Positions 15,349-24,606 of a stretch of 64,000 nucleotides of DNA are shown here, piece by piece (position 1 is the first letter of the stretch; every line of letters begins with the position of its first letter). A model generated the notes under the pieces. The model saw only the letters and a program-made list of their open reading frames with translations, was not told the origin of the DNA and searched no databases. The DNA is from Dyadobacter linearis. GTDB lineage: Bacteria > Bacteroidota > Bacteroidia > Cytophagales > Spirosomataceae. Location: assembly GCF_907165045.1 (NCBI RefSeq), contig NZ_CAJRAU010000005.1:62001-126000 (forward strand). The letters are read 5' to 3'. A program made the translations under genes and the position numbers.

Positions 15349-15655
15349 ATGATTTACACTACAAACGTAACGAAAAATCAGATCTTTAAGTGACGCTCGC
15401 AAGATGTCCATGAGATCGGTGGTTTTCATCGAAGCAGGAACCTCCTCCAAGACAAAACGCGCTCCCGGCTGACTTGTTATGAATGTGCATCGACTAACTT
15501 CTCAGCTACCCAACCACCATCTTCGCCATCCCCTCCCAGATATAATGCGGAGCTAACTCGCGCAATGCCCAATCTCACACAATACCTCCGCGCAAAAACA
15601 AAAATTTACCCCATCAAATTTGTAATATTATACACCATTCCATCAGGTTCGCTCT
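15349..15655 (+). other. Intergenic stretch with possible degraded coding remnants
   Basis: No intact gene is seen. On the minus strand 15385-15468 reads FVLEEVPASMKTTDLMDILRAS, which resembles the C-terminal tail of bacterial Ku (V.DLMxALxxSL-like). A second short frame near 15520-15585 reads LRELAPHYIWEGMAKMVVG before a stop. Both lack the rest of a gene. They may mark the edge of the insertion that brought the neighbouring operon. The right part should hold the promoter of the gene at 15656. Confidence 0.3.
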
Positions 15656-17314
15656 ATGAAACTAAAAGTTTTACACCTGCTCTTTTTTCAGATCTTACTT
15701 GGTGGAATTGTTCTGGCTCAGCCGGCGATTGTTATTGAACCTTATCTGTCTGGATTTACGCGGCCGGTCAAAATTACGCATGCGAGTGATTCGCGGTTGT
15801 TTGTTGCGGAGATGGGCGGGAGGATAAAGGTGGTTAAAAACGGGTCGATTCTGCCAACTCCATTTTTGGATATCAGCAGCAAAATTAACGATCCGGATTG
15901 GGCTGGGATTTATAGCATAGCATTCGATCCAAACTACCTGAGCAATGGCTATTTTTATGTAATGTATGTTGTAAAAAGCAAGTTTGAAGTACAGATTTCC
16001 CGATTTCAACGTGCAGGCAACGCCACCTCAGACATTGCCGGTTCCACAGAAACACCTATTTTAACCATTCCGTACACCGACGTCCTGGGCGGGCACCGGG
16101 GAGGTGACATGGCTTTTGGGAAAGACAATCAGTTATACATTTCCACAGGCGACAATGGGCCGGGAAGCCGGGGCGTGACGGGCGATCCTGAAAATAACGC
16201 CCAGAATATGTCCACGCTCTTTGGAAAAATATTGAAAATTGATCTTAACAACCTGCCAACAGCATCAAATGCAACCGAGCGTATCTGGGCACTGGGCCTG
16301 CGAAATCCATGGCGTTTCAGTTTCGACCGGTCAACCGGCGATCTCTGGATCGGGGATAATGGACACGACGGATGGGAAGAAGTCAATTTTTTCAGTGCCT
16401 CTAATACCACTACACCAAGAAATTTCGGGTGGGACTATATGGAAGGAAATTCCGTTTATAGAAATTGCAATTGCGACATAGCAAGTACTTTCATCGCTCC
16501 CAAATTCACTTACCCAGGCTATACCAACAATGCAAATCAGACAAACACTTCGGTTATGGGCGGGTACGTGTACCGAGGGGCCAAGTATCCATCGTTGAAA
16601 GGCACTTATTTCTATGGGGATTATCAGTCTTTTAACATCGGCGTTATTGTTCCAAACGGGTATCAGGGTTTTATTCCCAATGTCTCATATCCGTCCCTTA
16701 TTTCGTTTGGGGAAGATCAGCAGGGCGAGTTGTATGTGGTTTCGTTTTTCGATGGCACGTTAGGGAAATTGACCCTTCCAAATGATCCCCTTCCAGTGAC
16801 GTTGGAATCATTTACTGCCCAGCCAATCGAAAACGCTGTTCAACTGAAATGGAAGACCACAATGGAAACTAATTTTTCACATTTTGAGCTGGAACACAGT
16901 GCAGATGGAAAGAAATTTCAGCCATTAAAATCAATTTCAGCATCTGGAAAAGGCGATAACTACACCTATTCGGATGATTTACCTTTTCCTAATTCTAATT
17001 ACTACCGTCTTAAAATGGTCGATCGGGACAACAGTTATCAATGGAGTCGCGTGGTTTATGCCAAACCTATTTTTAATTTGGGTATCACGGTTTTTCCAAA
17101 TCCGGCGTCAGACAAATTTATGATCAAGGGTGTCGGGCCGGGAGAGACGATCCGCCTGTATAGCATGACAGGTCGCTTGCTGCTAAGCAAAAAAATCACA
17201 TCAGAAACCAAAGTGGAACTGGACTTAAATAATTACCCACTCGGGGTTTATAACCTGTCTGTTGAGGATGGAAGTTTTGGTGTTGTGAAGAGATTGAAAT
17301 TAGTGAAGGATTGA
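15656..17314 (+). CDS. Secreted glucose/sorbosone-dehydrogenase-like protein with T9SS domain
   Basis: The 552-residue protein has a signal peptide (LKVLHLLFFQILLGGIVLAQP). Residues 25-375 form a six-bladed propeller of the PQQ-dependent glucose/sorbosone dehydrogenase family: RLFVAEMGGRIKVV, GHRGGDMAFGKDNQLYISTG with the conserved His, and ALGLRNPWRFSFD. A short FnIII-like segment (LESFTAQPIENAVQLKWKTT) and a type A T9SS domain (VFPNPASDKFMI, YPLGVYNLSVEDG) follow. It would act at the cell surface as a quinoprotein or lectin-like propeller, and the substrate is not readable. It is a paralog of the protein at 60369. Confidence 0.85.
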   Translation: MKLKVLHLLFFQILLGGIVLAQPAIVIEPYLSGFTRPVKITHASDSRLFVAEMGGRIKVVKNGSILPTPFLDISSKINDPDWAGIYSIAFDPNYLSNGYFYVMYVVKSKFEVQISRFQRAGNATSDIAGSTETPILTIPYTDVLGGHRGGDMAFGKDNQLYISTGDNGPGSRGVTGDPENNAQNMSTLFGKILKIDLNNLPTASNATERIWALGLRNPWRFSFDRSTGDLWIGDNGHDGWEEVNFFSASNTTTPRNFGWDYMEGNSVYRNCNCDIASTFIAPKFTYPGYTNNANQTNTSVMGGYVYRGAKYPSLKGTYFYGDYQSFNIGVIVPNGYQGFIPNVSYPSLISFGEDQQGELYVVSFFDGTLGKLTLPNDPLPVTLESFTAQPIENAVQLKWKTTMETNFSHFELEHSADGKKFQPLKSISASGKGDNYTYSDDLPFPNSNYYRLKMVDRDNSYQWSRVVYAKPIFNLGITVFPNPASDKFMIKGVGPGETIRLYSMTGRLLLSKKITSETKVELDLNNYPLGVYNLSVEDGSFGVVKRLKLVKD

Positions 17315-17341
17315 AGTTGTTTTTTGCCAGTTACTTATCAA

Positions 17342-18502
17342 TCACATTGTCACCTTACCATTCACCACCGCAACCCTGCTACAAAAAATATAATCAGCAT
17401 CCCTGCGATCCGCATACGACTGTTGAATGAGCTCAGTCTTACGGGCTACTTTCCCTTTGAAAAGCACTTTACCATTTTGCTGGATGGTGACTGGCTTGTC
17501 CAGGTTCATCATTTTGTCATTCAGGTGAATGTATAATGTATCGTTATCATTTTTCTGAATGTCGATTTCCTGGCCGTGGTAAGATGCAAAAACCGTGTGC
17601 CCTTTCACTGCTGAACCCTGCGGAACAGAGAGCCAGTAAAAATGCTTGCGCACCACATCGTCCTGAATCCAGTTTATCTTTTTTGGATATGGATTGCGTT
17701 TGAATTTGGCCATCCAGGCGACACTAATTGTATCTTGTTGTTTCATCCAGTGCGGCATACCGGCCATTAAATGCGCATCATGAATGAAACCGCCTTTATC
17801 GGTTGCTTGCAGAGAGTCTAACCTATTTGACCATTCGGTTAGCAACGCATTTCTGTTATATGCGGCATCTTTTTCACCTACAGCCAGGAAAAACGGCAGG
17901 TTCCGCAGGTTCAGAATTGCCGCGTCGCCAGGGTGCCCGGCCATCATCGCGGCGGCTGCCCAGTGATCGGCCATGCGCGGGGCGAGCTGATACACGCCAT
18001 CACCGCCTGCGGAATATCCCATTACATATACTTTGTTCGGATTAACATCTTCCATGATTACTGCGTCCAGAATAGCTTTTTCGAGCAAACCATCTACCGA
18101 CTCCTGGTGCCACATATTCCACGTGTTCGATGGCGAGCGCGGCACGAAATAGACGCCCTCGGCAGGTTTATACAGCCTTTGCTGATTTTTGTACTGCTGA
18201 TCGTTCATTGATGCCGGACCATTGCCACCACCGTGCATAGAAATAAACATGCTGCGACCATCCTTAGGTTTTTCACCAAAAACCTTAACTGTGAAAAGCA
18301 AACTGTCGCTGCCAATCTGAATTTTCCCATTCTCCCAATCTGCTTCCGCCTCTGACCGGTAATTCTCTTTATAATTAGAAATTACCTTTTCTGCCTCAGC
18401 AACAGCCTCCTTTGCGGTAATACTTTTAGTTGTGGGCTGCGCGAATGTGAGTGAAGCAAGTAAACAGAACAGAAAAACAGAAGCTGCTTTAAAAAGGAAC
18501 AT
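17342..18502 (-). CDS. Secreted alpha/beta hydrolase (esterase or depolymerase type)
   Basis: This 386-residue protein starts with a signal peptide (FLFCLLASLTFAQP). The SMHGGGNGPASM oxyanion segment and the nucleophile elbow GYSAGGDGVY near residue 168 mark an alpha/beta hydrolase close to PHB-depolymerase/feruloyl-esterase-like enzymes. A DAHLMAGMPHWM stretch may supply the His of the triad. The C-terminal part after about residue 280 is a beta-rich extension. It probably acts in the periplasm or outside the cell on an ester. It is convergent with the sorbosone-dehydrogenase-like gene (27-base gap). Confidence 0.75.
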   Translation of the reverse strand: MFLFKAASVFLFCLLASLTFAQPTTKSITAKEAVAEAEKVISNYKENYRSEAEADWENGKIQIGSDSLLFTVKVFGEKPKDGRSMFISMHGGGNGPASMNDQQYKNQQRLYKPAEGVYFVPRSPSNTWNMWHQESVDGLLEKAILDAVIMEDVNPNKVYVMGYSAGGDGVYQLAPRMADHWAAAAMMAGHPGDAAILNLRNLPFFLAVGEKDAAYNRNALLTEWSNRLDSLQATDKGGFIHDAHLMAGMPHWMKQQDTISVAWMAKFKRNPYPKKINWIQDDVVRKHFYWLSVPQGSAVKGHTVFASYHGQEIDIQKNDNDTLYIHLNDKMMNLDKPVTIQQNGKVLFKGKVARKTELIQQSYADRRDADYIFCSRVAVVNGKVTM

Positions 18503-18706
18503 ATAGGAGTGAAATATTGAGCTGTACTAGAAAATAAGCCTAAAAATATAAATTTCACGTATTAGAACATTTTGTTATTTAAGTTAACATCACCTAATAT
18601 GTTCCGTCGACTATCAGAATTTGGTTTCAATTTCGATGGCATTGCTGGATGAAGGTTTAACCGTCATTACTATCATGCGGAGAAGCGCTGAGTCATATTG
18701 TATTTA

Positions 18707-18747
18707 TTTAGCAAGATAATCGGACGATAACCGATTATCTTGCTAAA
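18707..18747 (+). promoter_or_regulatory. 17-bp perfect inverted repeat, AbiEi operator candidate
   Basis: TTTAGCAAGATAATCGG and CCGATTATCTTGCTAAA are perfect inverted arms with a 7-base spacer (ACGATAA), ending seven bases before the AbiEi start codon. AbiEi antitoxins repress their own operon by binding inverted repeats, so this is a strong operator candidate (inference). Confidence 0.8.
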
Positions 18748-18754
18748 TTTACAC

Positions 18755-19393
18755 ATGGATTTCGCGCAAAACATAAGGAACCTTTCCACCCAGCCGCTAA
18801 CCCATCAGCTGCTGATTTCGCTCTTGAAAGGCTACAAACGTCCAAATGATAAAATCCATGAACTAATCTCAGCAGGTGTGATCGAACCTGTAAAGAAAGG
18901 TTTGTATTTACCATCTACCAGGATTTCAGAAAAGCGTACTGAGCCTTTTCTCTTGGCGAATCATATATTGGGGCCGAGTTATATTTCTTTTGACAGCGCG
19001 CTTTCCTATCATGGGTTAATCCCGGAGCGGGTTTTTGAGGTATCCTCCGCTACTACCAAAGCTTCCCGGAAGTTTGATACCTCGACAGGGACATTCAATT
19101 TTATACGAATGCCGCTGCCTTATTACAGCTTCGGGATTCGGCAGGTAGAGATTGGTGAAAATCAAAATGCACTCATCGCATCGCCGGAGAAAGCTTTATT
19201 CGATAAAGTAATTAATACCGCAGGCTTAAAACTCCGTAGTAAAATCGCAGCCGGTGAATACCTGATTGAAAACCTGAGAATGGACGAAGATCAGTTGAAG
19301 CAGCTGGATGTGCAGGCAATGGAGACCTGGCTGAGCGATTCGCCGAAACGTGAGAGTTTGGTTCAAGTCATAAAACTCATCAACGAACTATGA
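18755..19393 (+). CDS. AbiEi-type antitoxin / autorepressor
   Basis: This 212-residue protein has an N-terminal winged-helix part (LISLLKGYKRPNDKIHELISAGVIEPVKKGLYLPS) and a C-terminal AbiEi domain (ANHILGPSYISFDSALSYHGLIPE, ASPEKALFDKV). It is the type IV antitoxin that represses its operon and counteracts the nucleotidyltransferase toxin AbiEii. The ATG at 18755 is chosen over a TTG at 18740 because the latter lies inside the inverted-repeat operator. Its stop overlaps the start of the toxin gene (ATGA), showing translational coupling. Confidence 0.9.
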   Translation: MDFAQNIRNLSTQPLTHQLLISLLKGYKRPNDKIHELISAGVIEPVKKGLYLPSTRISEKRTEPFLLANHILGPSYISFDSALSYHGLIPERVFEVSSATTKASRKFDTSTGTFNFIRMPLPYYSFGIRQVEIGENQNALIASPEKALFDKVINTAGLKLRSKIAAGEYLIENLRMDEDQLKQLDVQAMETWLSDSPKRESLVQVIKLINEL

Positions 19394-20244
19394 TTAAAGA
19401 TTGGCTCGCAAGCTACAACCCCGCTACTAAGGAGGATGCAACTCAGGCGCTGCGTGAAATTATGCAGGAAGTTGCATTGGCTGGGCTTTACAGGAAAGGT
19501 TTCTTTGAAAAGGCTGCGTTTTATGGTGGCACGGCGCTCCGAATTTTTTATGGATTGGACCGCTTTTCCGAAGATCTCGACTTTTCGCTGCTCAAAGCAG
19601 ATCCCAATTTTTCAATCAACACCTATTTGCCCGCGATAGTCGATGAATTTGAAGCACTGGGCATGCATGTGTCGATTAAGGAAAAGCAAAAAGCAGTTAA
19701 GTCCAACATTGATTCTGCATTCCTGAAATCGGAAACGATTTGGCGCGAGCTGGTTTTGGAAGGCGTTGTGCCGCAGCAGGGATTAGGACAAACTGCCAGT
19801 ATCAAGATCAAACTGGAAGTCGACACGATGCCACCTCCGGGATTTGATACCGAAGAAAAACTGCTACTCCAACCATTTTCATTTTATGTAAAATGTTTCA
19901 GCATTTCCGACCTTTTCGCCGGTAAAATGCATGCGCTGCTTTTCAGGAAATGGAAGGATAATGTGAAGGGGCGCGACTGGTATGATATGGAATGGTATAT
20001 CAGAAAAGGAGTTACATTGAATCTGAAACACTTCGCGCTACGTGCGAAAGATAGCGGAGATTGGGAGCATGACAGTATCAGTGAAGCGGAGTTTCAGGTG
20101 TTGCTGAATGCAAAAATAGATTCAGTGAACTTCCAGCGGATCAAGGACGATATAAGGAGATTTATACCGAATGTCAACGTCCTGGATATATGGAGTCCGC
20201 AGTATTTTCATGATTTAGTTTCCAAGCTAAAATTGGGCGTATAA
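19390..20244 (+). CDS. AbiEii/AbiGii-type nucleotidyltransferase toxin
   Basis: The 284-residue protein has the DNA-polymerase-beta-like nucleotidyltransferase core: FYGGTALRIFYGLDRFSEDLDFSL around residues 43-66 with the GG and DxD-like residues, IKIKLEVDT for the third acidic residue, and KMHALLFRKWKDNVKGRDWYD in the helical part. Toxins of this family transfer nucleotides, for example to tRNA acceptor ends in MenT, and cause growth arrest and phage abortive infection. It overlaps the antitoxin gene by four bases. Confidence 0.9.
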   Translation: MIKDWLASYNPATKEDATQALREIMQEVALAGLYRKGFFEKAAFYGGTALRIFYGLDRFSEDLDFSLLKADPNFSINTYLPAIVDEFEALGMHVSIKEKQKAVKSNIDSAFLKSETIWRELVLEGVVPQQGLGQTASIKIKLEVDTMPPPGFDTEEKLLLQPFSFYVKCFSISDLFAGKMHALLFRKWKDNVKGRDWYDMEWYIRKGVTLNLKHFALRAKDSGDWEHDSISEAEFQVLLNAKIDSVNFQRIKDDIRRFIPNVNVLDIWSPQYFHDLVSKLKLGV

Positions 20245-20769
20245 CGGTCTCGCTACGCAGAAAAATAATCTCTCTTTCACTATTAGGTTCAAACTTCTTT
20301 CACCTGTCGGTAATCTTGGACTCTAATCCGCGCAGCGTACGTTCTCCTGAATTTTATAATCTTTTATAATTATTAAGATATGTTTAATCCTTAGCGTCCG
20401 CGCCAAGCCTAAATTTGTTCTTAAATAAATGGCCAAGCAATAAGATAACCGATAAGCAATAATATAATCGAGAAGAAGACTTACAAAGTAAATGGTGAAA
20501 TCATTTTTTTCGCCTTGCGTATATGGTACCAGGTTATTAGCTGGCAACATATTTGCACCCCAATTCTACCCGCTGTAAGGGTCTTAATAAAGGATTTTTA
20601 GCACAAAACGTGCCGCAGTGCTCAATGTTGAAGTAAACATTGGCCTCCAAAACAATTCAAATATCGAGTTAAATGCTGTCGCTGACGCGGCAAGTATATA
20701 GTAAAGTAGTATGCACCCAGGCTATCCGAGCAATAAAAAATAATATACTTTTTAAATCCATCTATTATT
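20245..20769 (+). other. 525-bp intergenic region without recognised gene
   Basis: Both strands carry only short frames with poor codon character. A minus-strand 75-codon frame (20323-20550) has no recognisable motif and low-complexity I/L-rich sequence. I see no tRNA, convincing terminator or repeat here. The last 100 bases presumably contain the promoter of the SnoaL-like gene. Confidence 0.5.
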
Positions 20770-21291
20770 ATGAAGAAAATTACAAGCATCCAAACCATTA
20801 TCATCCTACTCTTTATAGCCAGCATTTACGTGGCTGCTATCAGCAAGGAAACAGCACCCGTGGCAATTGACTACGACAAAGAGCAGACACAGATTTTGCA
20901 GCTGATTGACACCGAATCCAAAGCCTTCTGGGACAAGGACTATGACAAATGGGCAGCTTGCTGGGTACATGCACCCTATATCCGTACAATGGGCTGGTGG
21001 AAAGATGGCGGGGTGACCGTAGTTAAAGGATGGGATGAAAGAGACAGTAGAACCAAAGGATACATGAAGGACTTTCCGAAGCCCAACCCACAGAATGTAC
21101 GGCGGGAAAATATCAATGTCCGAATCTTTAAGGATGCTGCCTGGGTCACTTTCGATCAGTATGGCACGGATACAGGAGAGCCGTTATTGGATATGCCTGG
21201 GCTCAGCCGCGAAACCCGATTTCTGGAAAAACACAACGGACAGTGGAAAATTGCATATGCAGGCTGGCTGCTGGAAGGTAAAAAGCAATAA
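20770..21291 (+). CDS. Exported SnoaL/DUF4440-like protein
   Basis: The 173-residue protein has an N-terminal membrane/signal segment (IIILLFIASIYVAA) followed by an NTF2-fold domain: ILQLIDTESKAFWDKDYDKWAACWVH, VKGWDER, INVRIFKDAAWVTFDQYG, and KIAYAGWLL at the end. It is likely periplasmic. The fold is recognisable but the function is not. A hairpin shared with the convergent ABC-F gene follows. Confidence 0.75.
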   Translation: MKKITSIQTIIILLFIASIYVAAISKETAPVAIDYDKEQTQILQLIDTESKAFWDKDYDKWAACWVHAPYIRTMGWWKDGGVTVVKGWDERDSRTKGYMKDFPKPNPQNVRRENINVRIFKDAAWVTFDQYGTDTGEPLLDMPGLSRETRFLEKHNGQWKIAYAGWLLEGKKQ

Positions 21292-21324
21292 GAAGCGCAG
21301 ATCTCGACAAGTTGGGTCTTAACC

Positions 21325-21367
21325 TCAAACTTTCGGCGACAAGCTGATATTGTTGCCGAAAGTTTGA
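21325..21367. terminator. Bidirectional terminator
   Basis: TCAAACTTTCGGC and GCCGAAAGTTTGA are perfect 13-base inverted arms around a 17-base loop, between the convergent genes ending at 21291 and 21417. Confidence 0.75.
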
Positions 21368-21416
21368 ATCTTAATTTTGTTTCAGCATATAGATCTGATC
21401 TGGCGGTAATCGTCAA

Positions 21417-23054
21417 CTACTTCGCCAGCTGCAAATCCGCAATGCTCTTAATCCGATTCCTTTCCAAAAACGCGTCAATCGTCTCGAAATGCTCGATCAC
21501 ACGCTTATCCTTAAACTCAAAAACCTTCTGAGACAACCCTTGTAAAAAGTCACGATCGTGGGAAACCAGCACCAATGTTCCGTCGAAGTTCCTCAGTGCT
21601 TCTTTCAAAACATCCTTTGATTTCAAATCCAAATGGTTCGTAGGTTCATCGAGAATCAATAGGTTTACGGGTTCCAGGAGCAGCTTCACCATGGCAAGGC
21701 GGGTTTTTTCTCCGCCGGATAATACGCTTACTTTCTTGTCGATATCCTCGCCCTGGAACATAAATGCGCCCAAAATATTCTTGATCTGGGTTCTTACGTC
21801 TCCTTCTGCGGCCTCGTCGACCGTTTGGAAAATCGTCAGGTTCGGGTCCAGTAACGATGCCTGGTTCTGTGCGAAATAGCCGACTTTCACATTGTGTCCA
21901 AGCTGGCAGGTTCCTTCGACGTTGATCTGGCCCATGATGGCTTTGATCATTGTTGATTTACCTTCGCCATTCCGGCCGACGAATGAGACTTTTTCGCCTC
22001 TCGAAATCGTCATGCTGGCGTTTTTGAACACCATCTGATCGCCGTAGGATTTGGACACATCTTTCACGGTAACCGGATAGTCGCCTGACCTTGGAGAAGG
22101 TGGAAAACGGAGTTTCAGCGCTGAGTTATCAATTTCATCAATTTCAATGATTTCCAGTTTTTCCAACATGCGTTCGCGGGAGGAAACCTGGTTGGTTTTG
22201 GAATATGTGCCGCGGAAGCGTTCGATGAATTGCATGTTATCCGCAATCATTTTCTGCTGTTCCTGATACGCCTTGATCTGGTGTGACCTGCGTTCTTCGC
22301 GCAGCACCAAATAATGCGAATAGTTGGCTTTGTAATCAAAAATCCGTCCCATTGTAACTTCAATGGTGCGGTTGGTAATGTTGTCGATGAAGGCCCGGTC
22401 GTGGGAAATAACCATTACGGCATTGGATTTATTGACCAAGAAATCTTCCAGCCACATCACGGATTCAATGTCAATGTGGTTGGTAGGCTCATCTAGCAAA
22501 ATAAGGTCTGGCTTTTGCAAAAGGATTTTGGCCAGCTCAATGCGCATCCGCCAGCCTCCACTGAATTCCTTGGTTTGCCGCTGAAAATCTTCCGGCCTGA
22601 ATCCCAATCCTTTCAATGCTTTCTCAACTTCGGCGTCATAATTGACTTCTTCCAGCTGATAATATTTTTCACCGATTTCGGTAACCTGCTCGATGATGGC
22701 CATATATTCATCGCTTTCGTAATCCGTGCGGGTTTCGAGTGCGTGATTAAGTCTTTCCATTTCGGCGCGCATTTCAAAAACCTGCTTGAATGCTTTGGCG
22801 GCTTCTTCGAAAACGGTGCAGTTGTCTTCGGTCAATAAATGTTGTGGCAAATAAGCAATTACGGCGTCTTTGGGCGCGCGTACATGGCCGCGATTGGCCT
22901 TTTGTTCCCCCGCAATGATTTTCATCATGGTGGATTTCCCTGCTCCATTTTTACCCATCAGGGCAATTTTATCAGTAGGATTTATTGCAAAAGAAACCTC
23001 ACTAAAAAGCGTGGAACCGCTAAATTCAACGGCCAAATTCTCAACTGTAATCAT
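21417..23054 (-). CDS. ABC-F family ATPase (ribosome-associated type)
   Basis: The 545-residue protein has two ABC ATPase domains and no membrane segments. Walker A sites are GKNGAGKSTMMK (about residue 34) and GRNGEGKSTMIK (about 358). Signatures are FSGGWRMR and LSGGEKTR, and Walker B sites are LILLDEPTNHID and LLILDEPTNHLD. A charged linker lies between the domains. ABC-F proteins bind the ribosomal E site and affect translation or antibiotic resistance. It is closest by eye to the YbiT-like housekeeping group rather than to resistance proteins. Confidence 0.9.
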   Translation of the reverse strand: MITVENLAVEFSGSTLFSEVSFAINPTDKIALMGKNGAGKSTMMKIIAGEQKANRGHVRAPKDAVIAYLPQHLLTEDNCTVFEEAAKAFKQVFEMRAEMERLNHALETRTDYESDEYMAIIEQVTEIGEKYYQLEEVNYDAEVEKALKGLGFRPEDFQRQTKEFSGGWRMRIELAKILLQKPDLILLDEPTNHIDIESVMWLEDFLVNKSNAVMVISHDRAFIDNITNRTIEVTMGRIFDYKANYSHYLVLREERRSHQIKAYQEQQKMIADNMQFIERFRGTYSKTNQVSSRERMLEKLEIIEIDEIDNSALKLRFPPSPRSGDYPVTVKDVSKSYGDQMVFKNASMTISRGEKVSFVGRNGEGKSTMIKAIMGQINVEGTCQLGHNVKVGYFAQNQASLLDPNLTIFQTVDEAAEGDVRTQIKNILGAFMFQGEDIDKKVSVLSGGEKTRLAMVKLLLEPVNLLILDEPTNHLDLKSKDVLKEALRNFDGTLVLVSHDRDFLQGLSQKVFEFKDKRVIEHFETIDAFLERNRIKSIADLQLAK

Positions 23055-23196
23055 CGTCTCATTTTTTGAAGCCGCAAATGTACGATGATACGATCATTGA
23101 TCAACAGCATTGAATTAATTGTTAATCGCAAGCGTTTTTCAAGTGAGGATTTTACATCTCATTCAAATATTTCACAAAAGACAATTAGATAAAAAT

Positions 23197-23445
23197 ATGG
23201 ACTTACGCACAACATTATCAGTAAATGAGAGCTTTCTGGAAATGCTGAAAGATATCAAAGACCGTGGAGCAAAAGCGGAAATGATTCTGGATATCAACGG
23301 ACTGGAACGGGCTGAGGGAGTTATTAAAGAAATACACGCAGACGATCCCAATCCTTACATTGTACTGCAAGACGAAAGGAAGATTGTGGAAAAAACAATC
23401 GCCGCACTGAACGGACTTTTCCGCCCGGAATATGCTGGATGTTAA
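23197..23445 (+). CDS. Small hypothetical protein, about 82 aa
   Basis: The reading begins MDLRTTLSVNESFLEMLKD; an open extension back to 23119 is less likely because its composition is unlike protein. It contains a predicted helix (NESFLEMLKDIKDRG) and alternating strands (AEMILDI, YIVLQDERKIV), a compact cytoplasmic alpha/beta protein. No family is recognised. It lies divergent from the ABC-F gene and convergent with the ThiF-like gene. Confidence 0.6.
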   Translation: MDLRTTLSVNESFLEMLKDIKDRGAKAEMILDINGLERAEGVIKEIHADDPNPYIVLQDERKIVEKTIAALNGLFRPEYAGC

Positions 23446-23466
23446 CAGGATAGGTTTTGGAAGCTT

Positions 23467-24579
23467 TTATTCAACGCATATTATCCCATCGATATCCACA
23501 TAATAGCGCCCCGATCTGATATCCGTTTCCAGCAGGATTTTGCGGCAGGTATCTGTGGTGATGGCACCGCCCAGTGCCACGGCTGAACCTAATTGCGGCC
23601 AGGATGAAATGGTTTGCCCTATCTCGTTCAATGAGGCTTTAAGGCGACTCGAAATCTCATCTGAATTAATAATCTTACCTACCATCTGTATTTTTTCCTT
23701 TGCCGACAAATTTTTCAAACCTGCCGGATCAATGTCAGCCAGCAGCCCGTGTAAAATCGGACGTTCCGGTTCTTTGTCGAAACGCTCAATGTCAATCATT
23801 CCCCTGTCGCTCGTGTCCATTACAACCGGAATTTTAAAATGCCGGGCATGTTCTCTCGCCAGAATTTTAACGTCCAGGCCGTCGCATACTTCCACCAGTA
23901 TATCAAGGTTTCCACCATCAGTCAGAAAATCATTGATATTGGTTTCTGAAATTCCTTCGCGATAAATCTGCACATTAATAAACGGATCGATTTCTGCAAT
24001 GGCGCGGGCGGCAACAACGGACTTGTTCATGCCCAGATTATGCGTGCTTGTTTGAATGCGGTTTAAGTTCGAAAGTTCTATCGTATCGTAATCGGCCAGA
24101 CGCAATTGACCTACCGATCTTTCCGTAGCGAGTGTCATAGCCACAGCGTGCCCGATCGACAAACCTATAATGCCAATCTTTTTCGTTCCCAGTATTTGCT
24201 GTTCCTCCGGAGTAATTTTATAATTGTTGCGGTTTGTCCTGACTTTAATAAATTCCTTCTCATCAAGCAGGTGGACAAGTCGCCTGCTCCACGGATAAAA
24301 AACCCATACACCATATTCATGAAAAGTGCGTTCACCAAGGTGTTTTGCTATGCGGGCATTTGATTGTTCCGGACTCAGTTTAACAGCCGGATTTTCTATT
24401 TTTACAAGCTCAAAAAGCTGATCATAAATTGTATCGAATACTGAAATATCAGGGTTATTGTCAACAAGAACTTCTAGTTTTTCTTTATCATTCAGATTAT
24501 TGAGACGAAAGAAAATAGGTTTAAATGTAGCTTCTGATTTGTCCGAAATTTTTTCGGCAAGCTTTGTGAATATCTCCAT
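23467..24579 (-). CDS. ThiF/E1-like adenylyltransferase family protein (Rv1355c-like)
   Basis: The 370-residue protein contains an E1-like Rossmann domain from about residue 130: KKIGIIGLSIGHAVAMTLA (nucleotide loop), RLADYDTIELSNLNRIQ (the acidic and N...R motif of the ThiF/MoeB/E1 family), NKSVVAARAIAEIDPFI, and VEVCDGLDVKILAREHA. The first 130 residues are an added helical domain. The family adenylates the C-terminus of a small carrier protein or another carboxylate. No ubiquitin-like carrier is obvious nearby. It lies 27 bases after the FeeM/GNAT-like gene, so both probably form one operon. Confidence 0.75.
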   Translation of the reverse strand: MEIFTKLAEKISDKSEATFKPIFFRLNNLNDKEKLEVLVDNNPDISVFDTIYDQLFELVKIENPAVKLSPEQSNARIAKHLGERTFHEYGVWVFYPWSRRLVHLLDEKEFIKVRTNRNNYKITPEEQQILGTKKIGIIGLSIGHAVAMTLATERSVGQLRLADYDTIELSNLNRIQTSTHNLGMNKSVVAARAIAEIDPFINVQIYREGISETNINDFLTDGGNLDILVEVCDGLDVKILAREHARHFKIPVVMDTSDRGMIDIERFDKEPERPILHGLLADIDPAGLKNLSAKEKIQMVGKIINSDEISSRLKASLNEIGQTISSWPQLGSAVALGGAITTDTCRKILLETDIRSGRYYVDIDGIICVE

Positions 24580-24606
24580 TAAAGTTTTCTGTATTTAAAA
24601 AGCTGA

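Noticed and set aside
20323..20550. 75-codon minus frame in the 525-bp gap
   Set aside because: No motif, no promoter, and composition typical of A/T-rich noncoding DNA.
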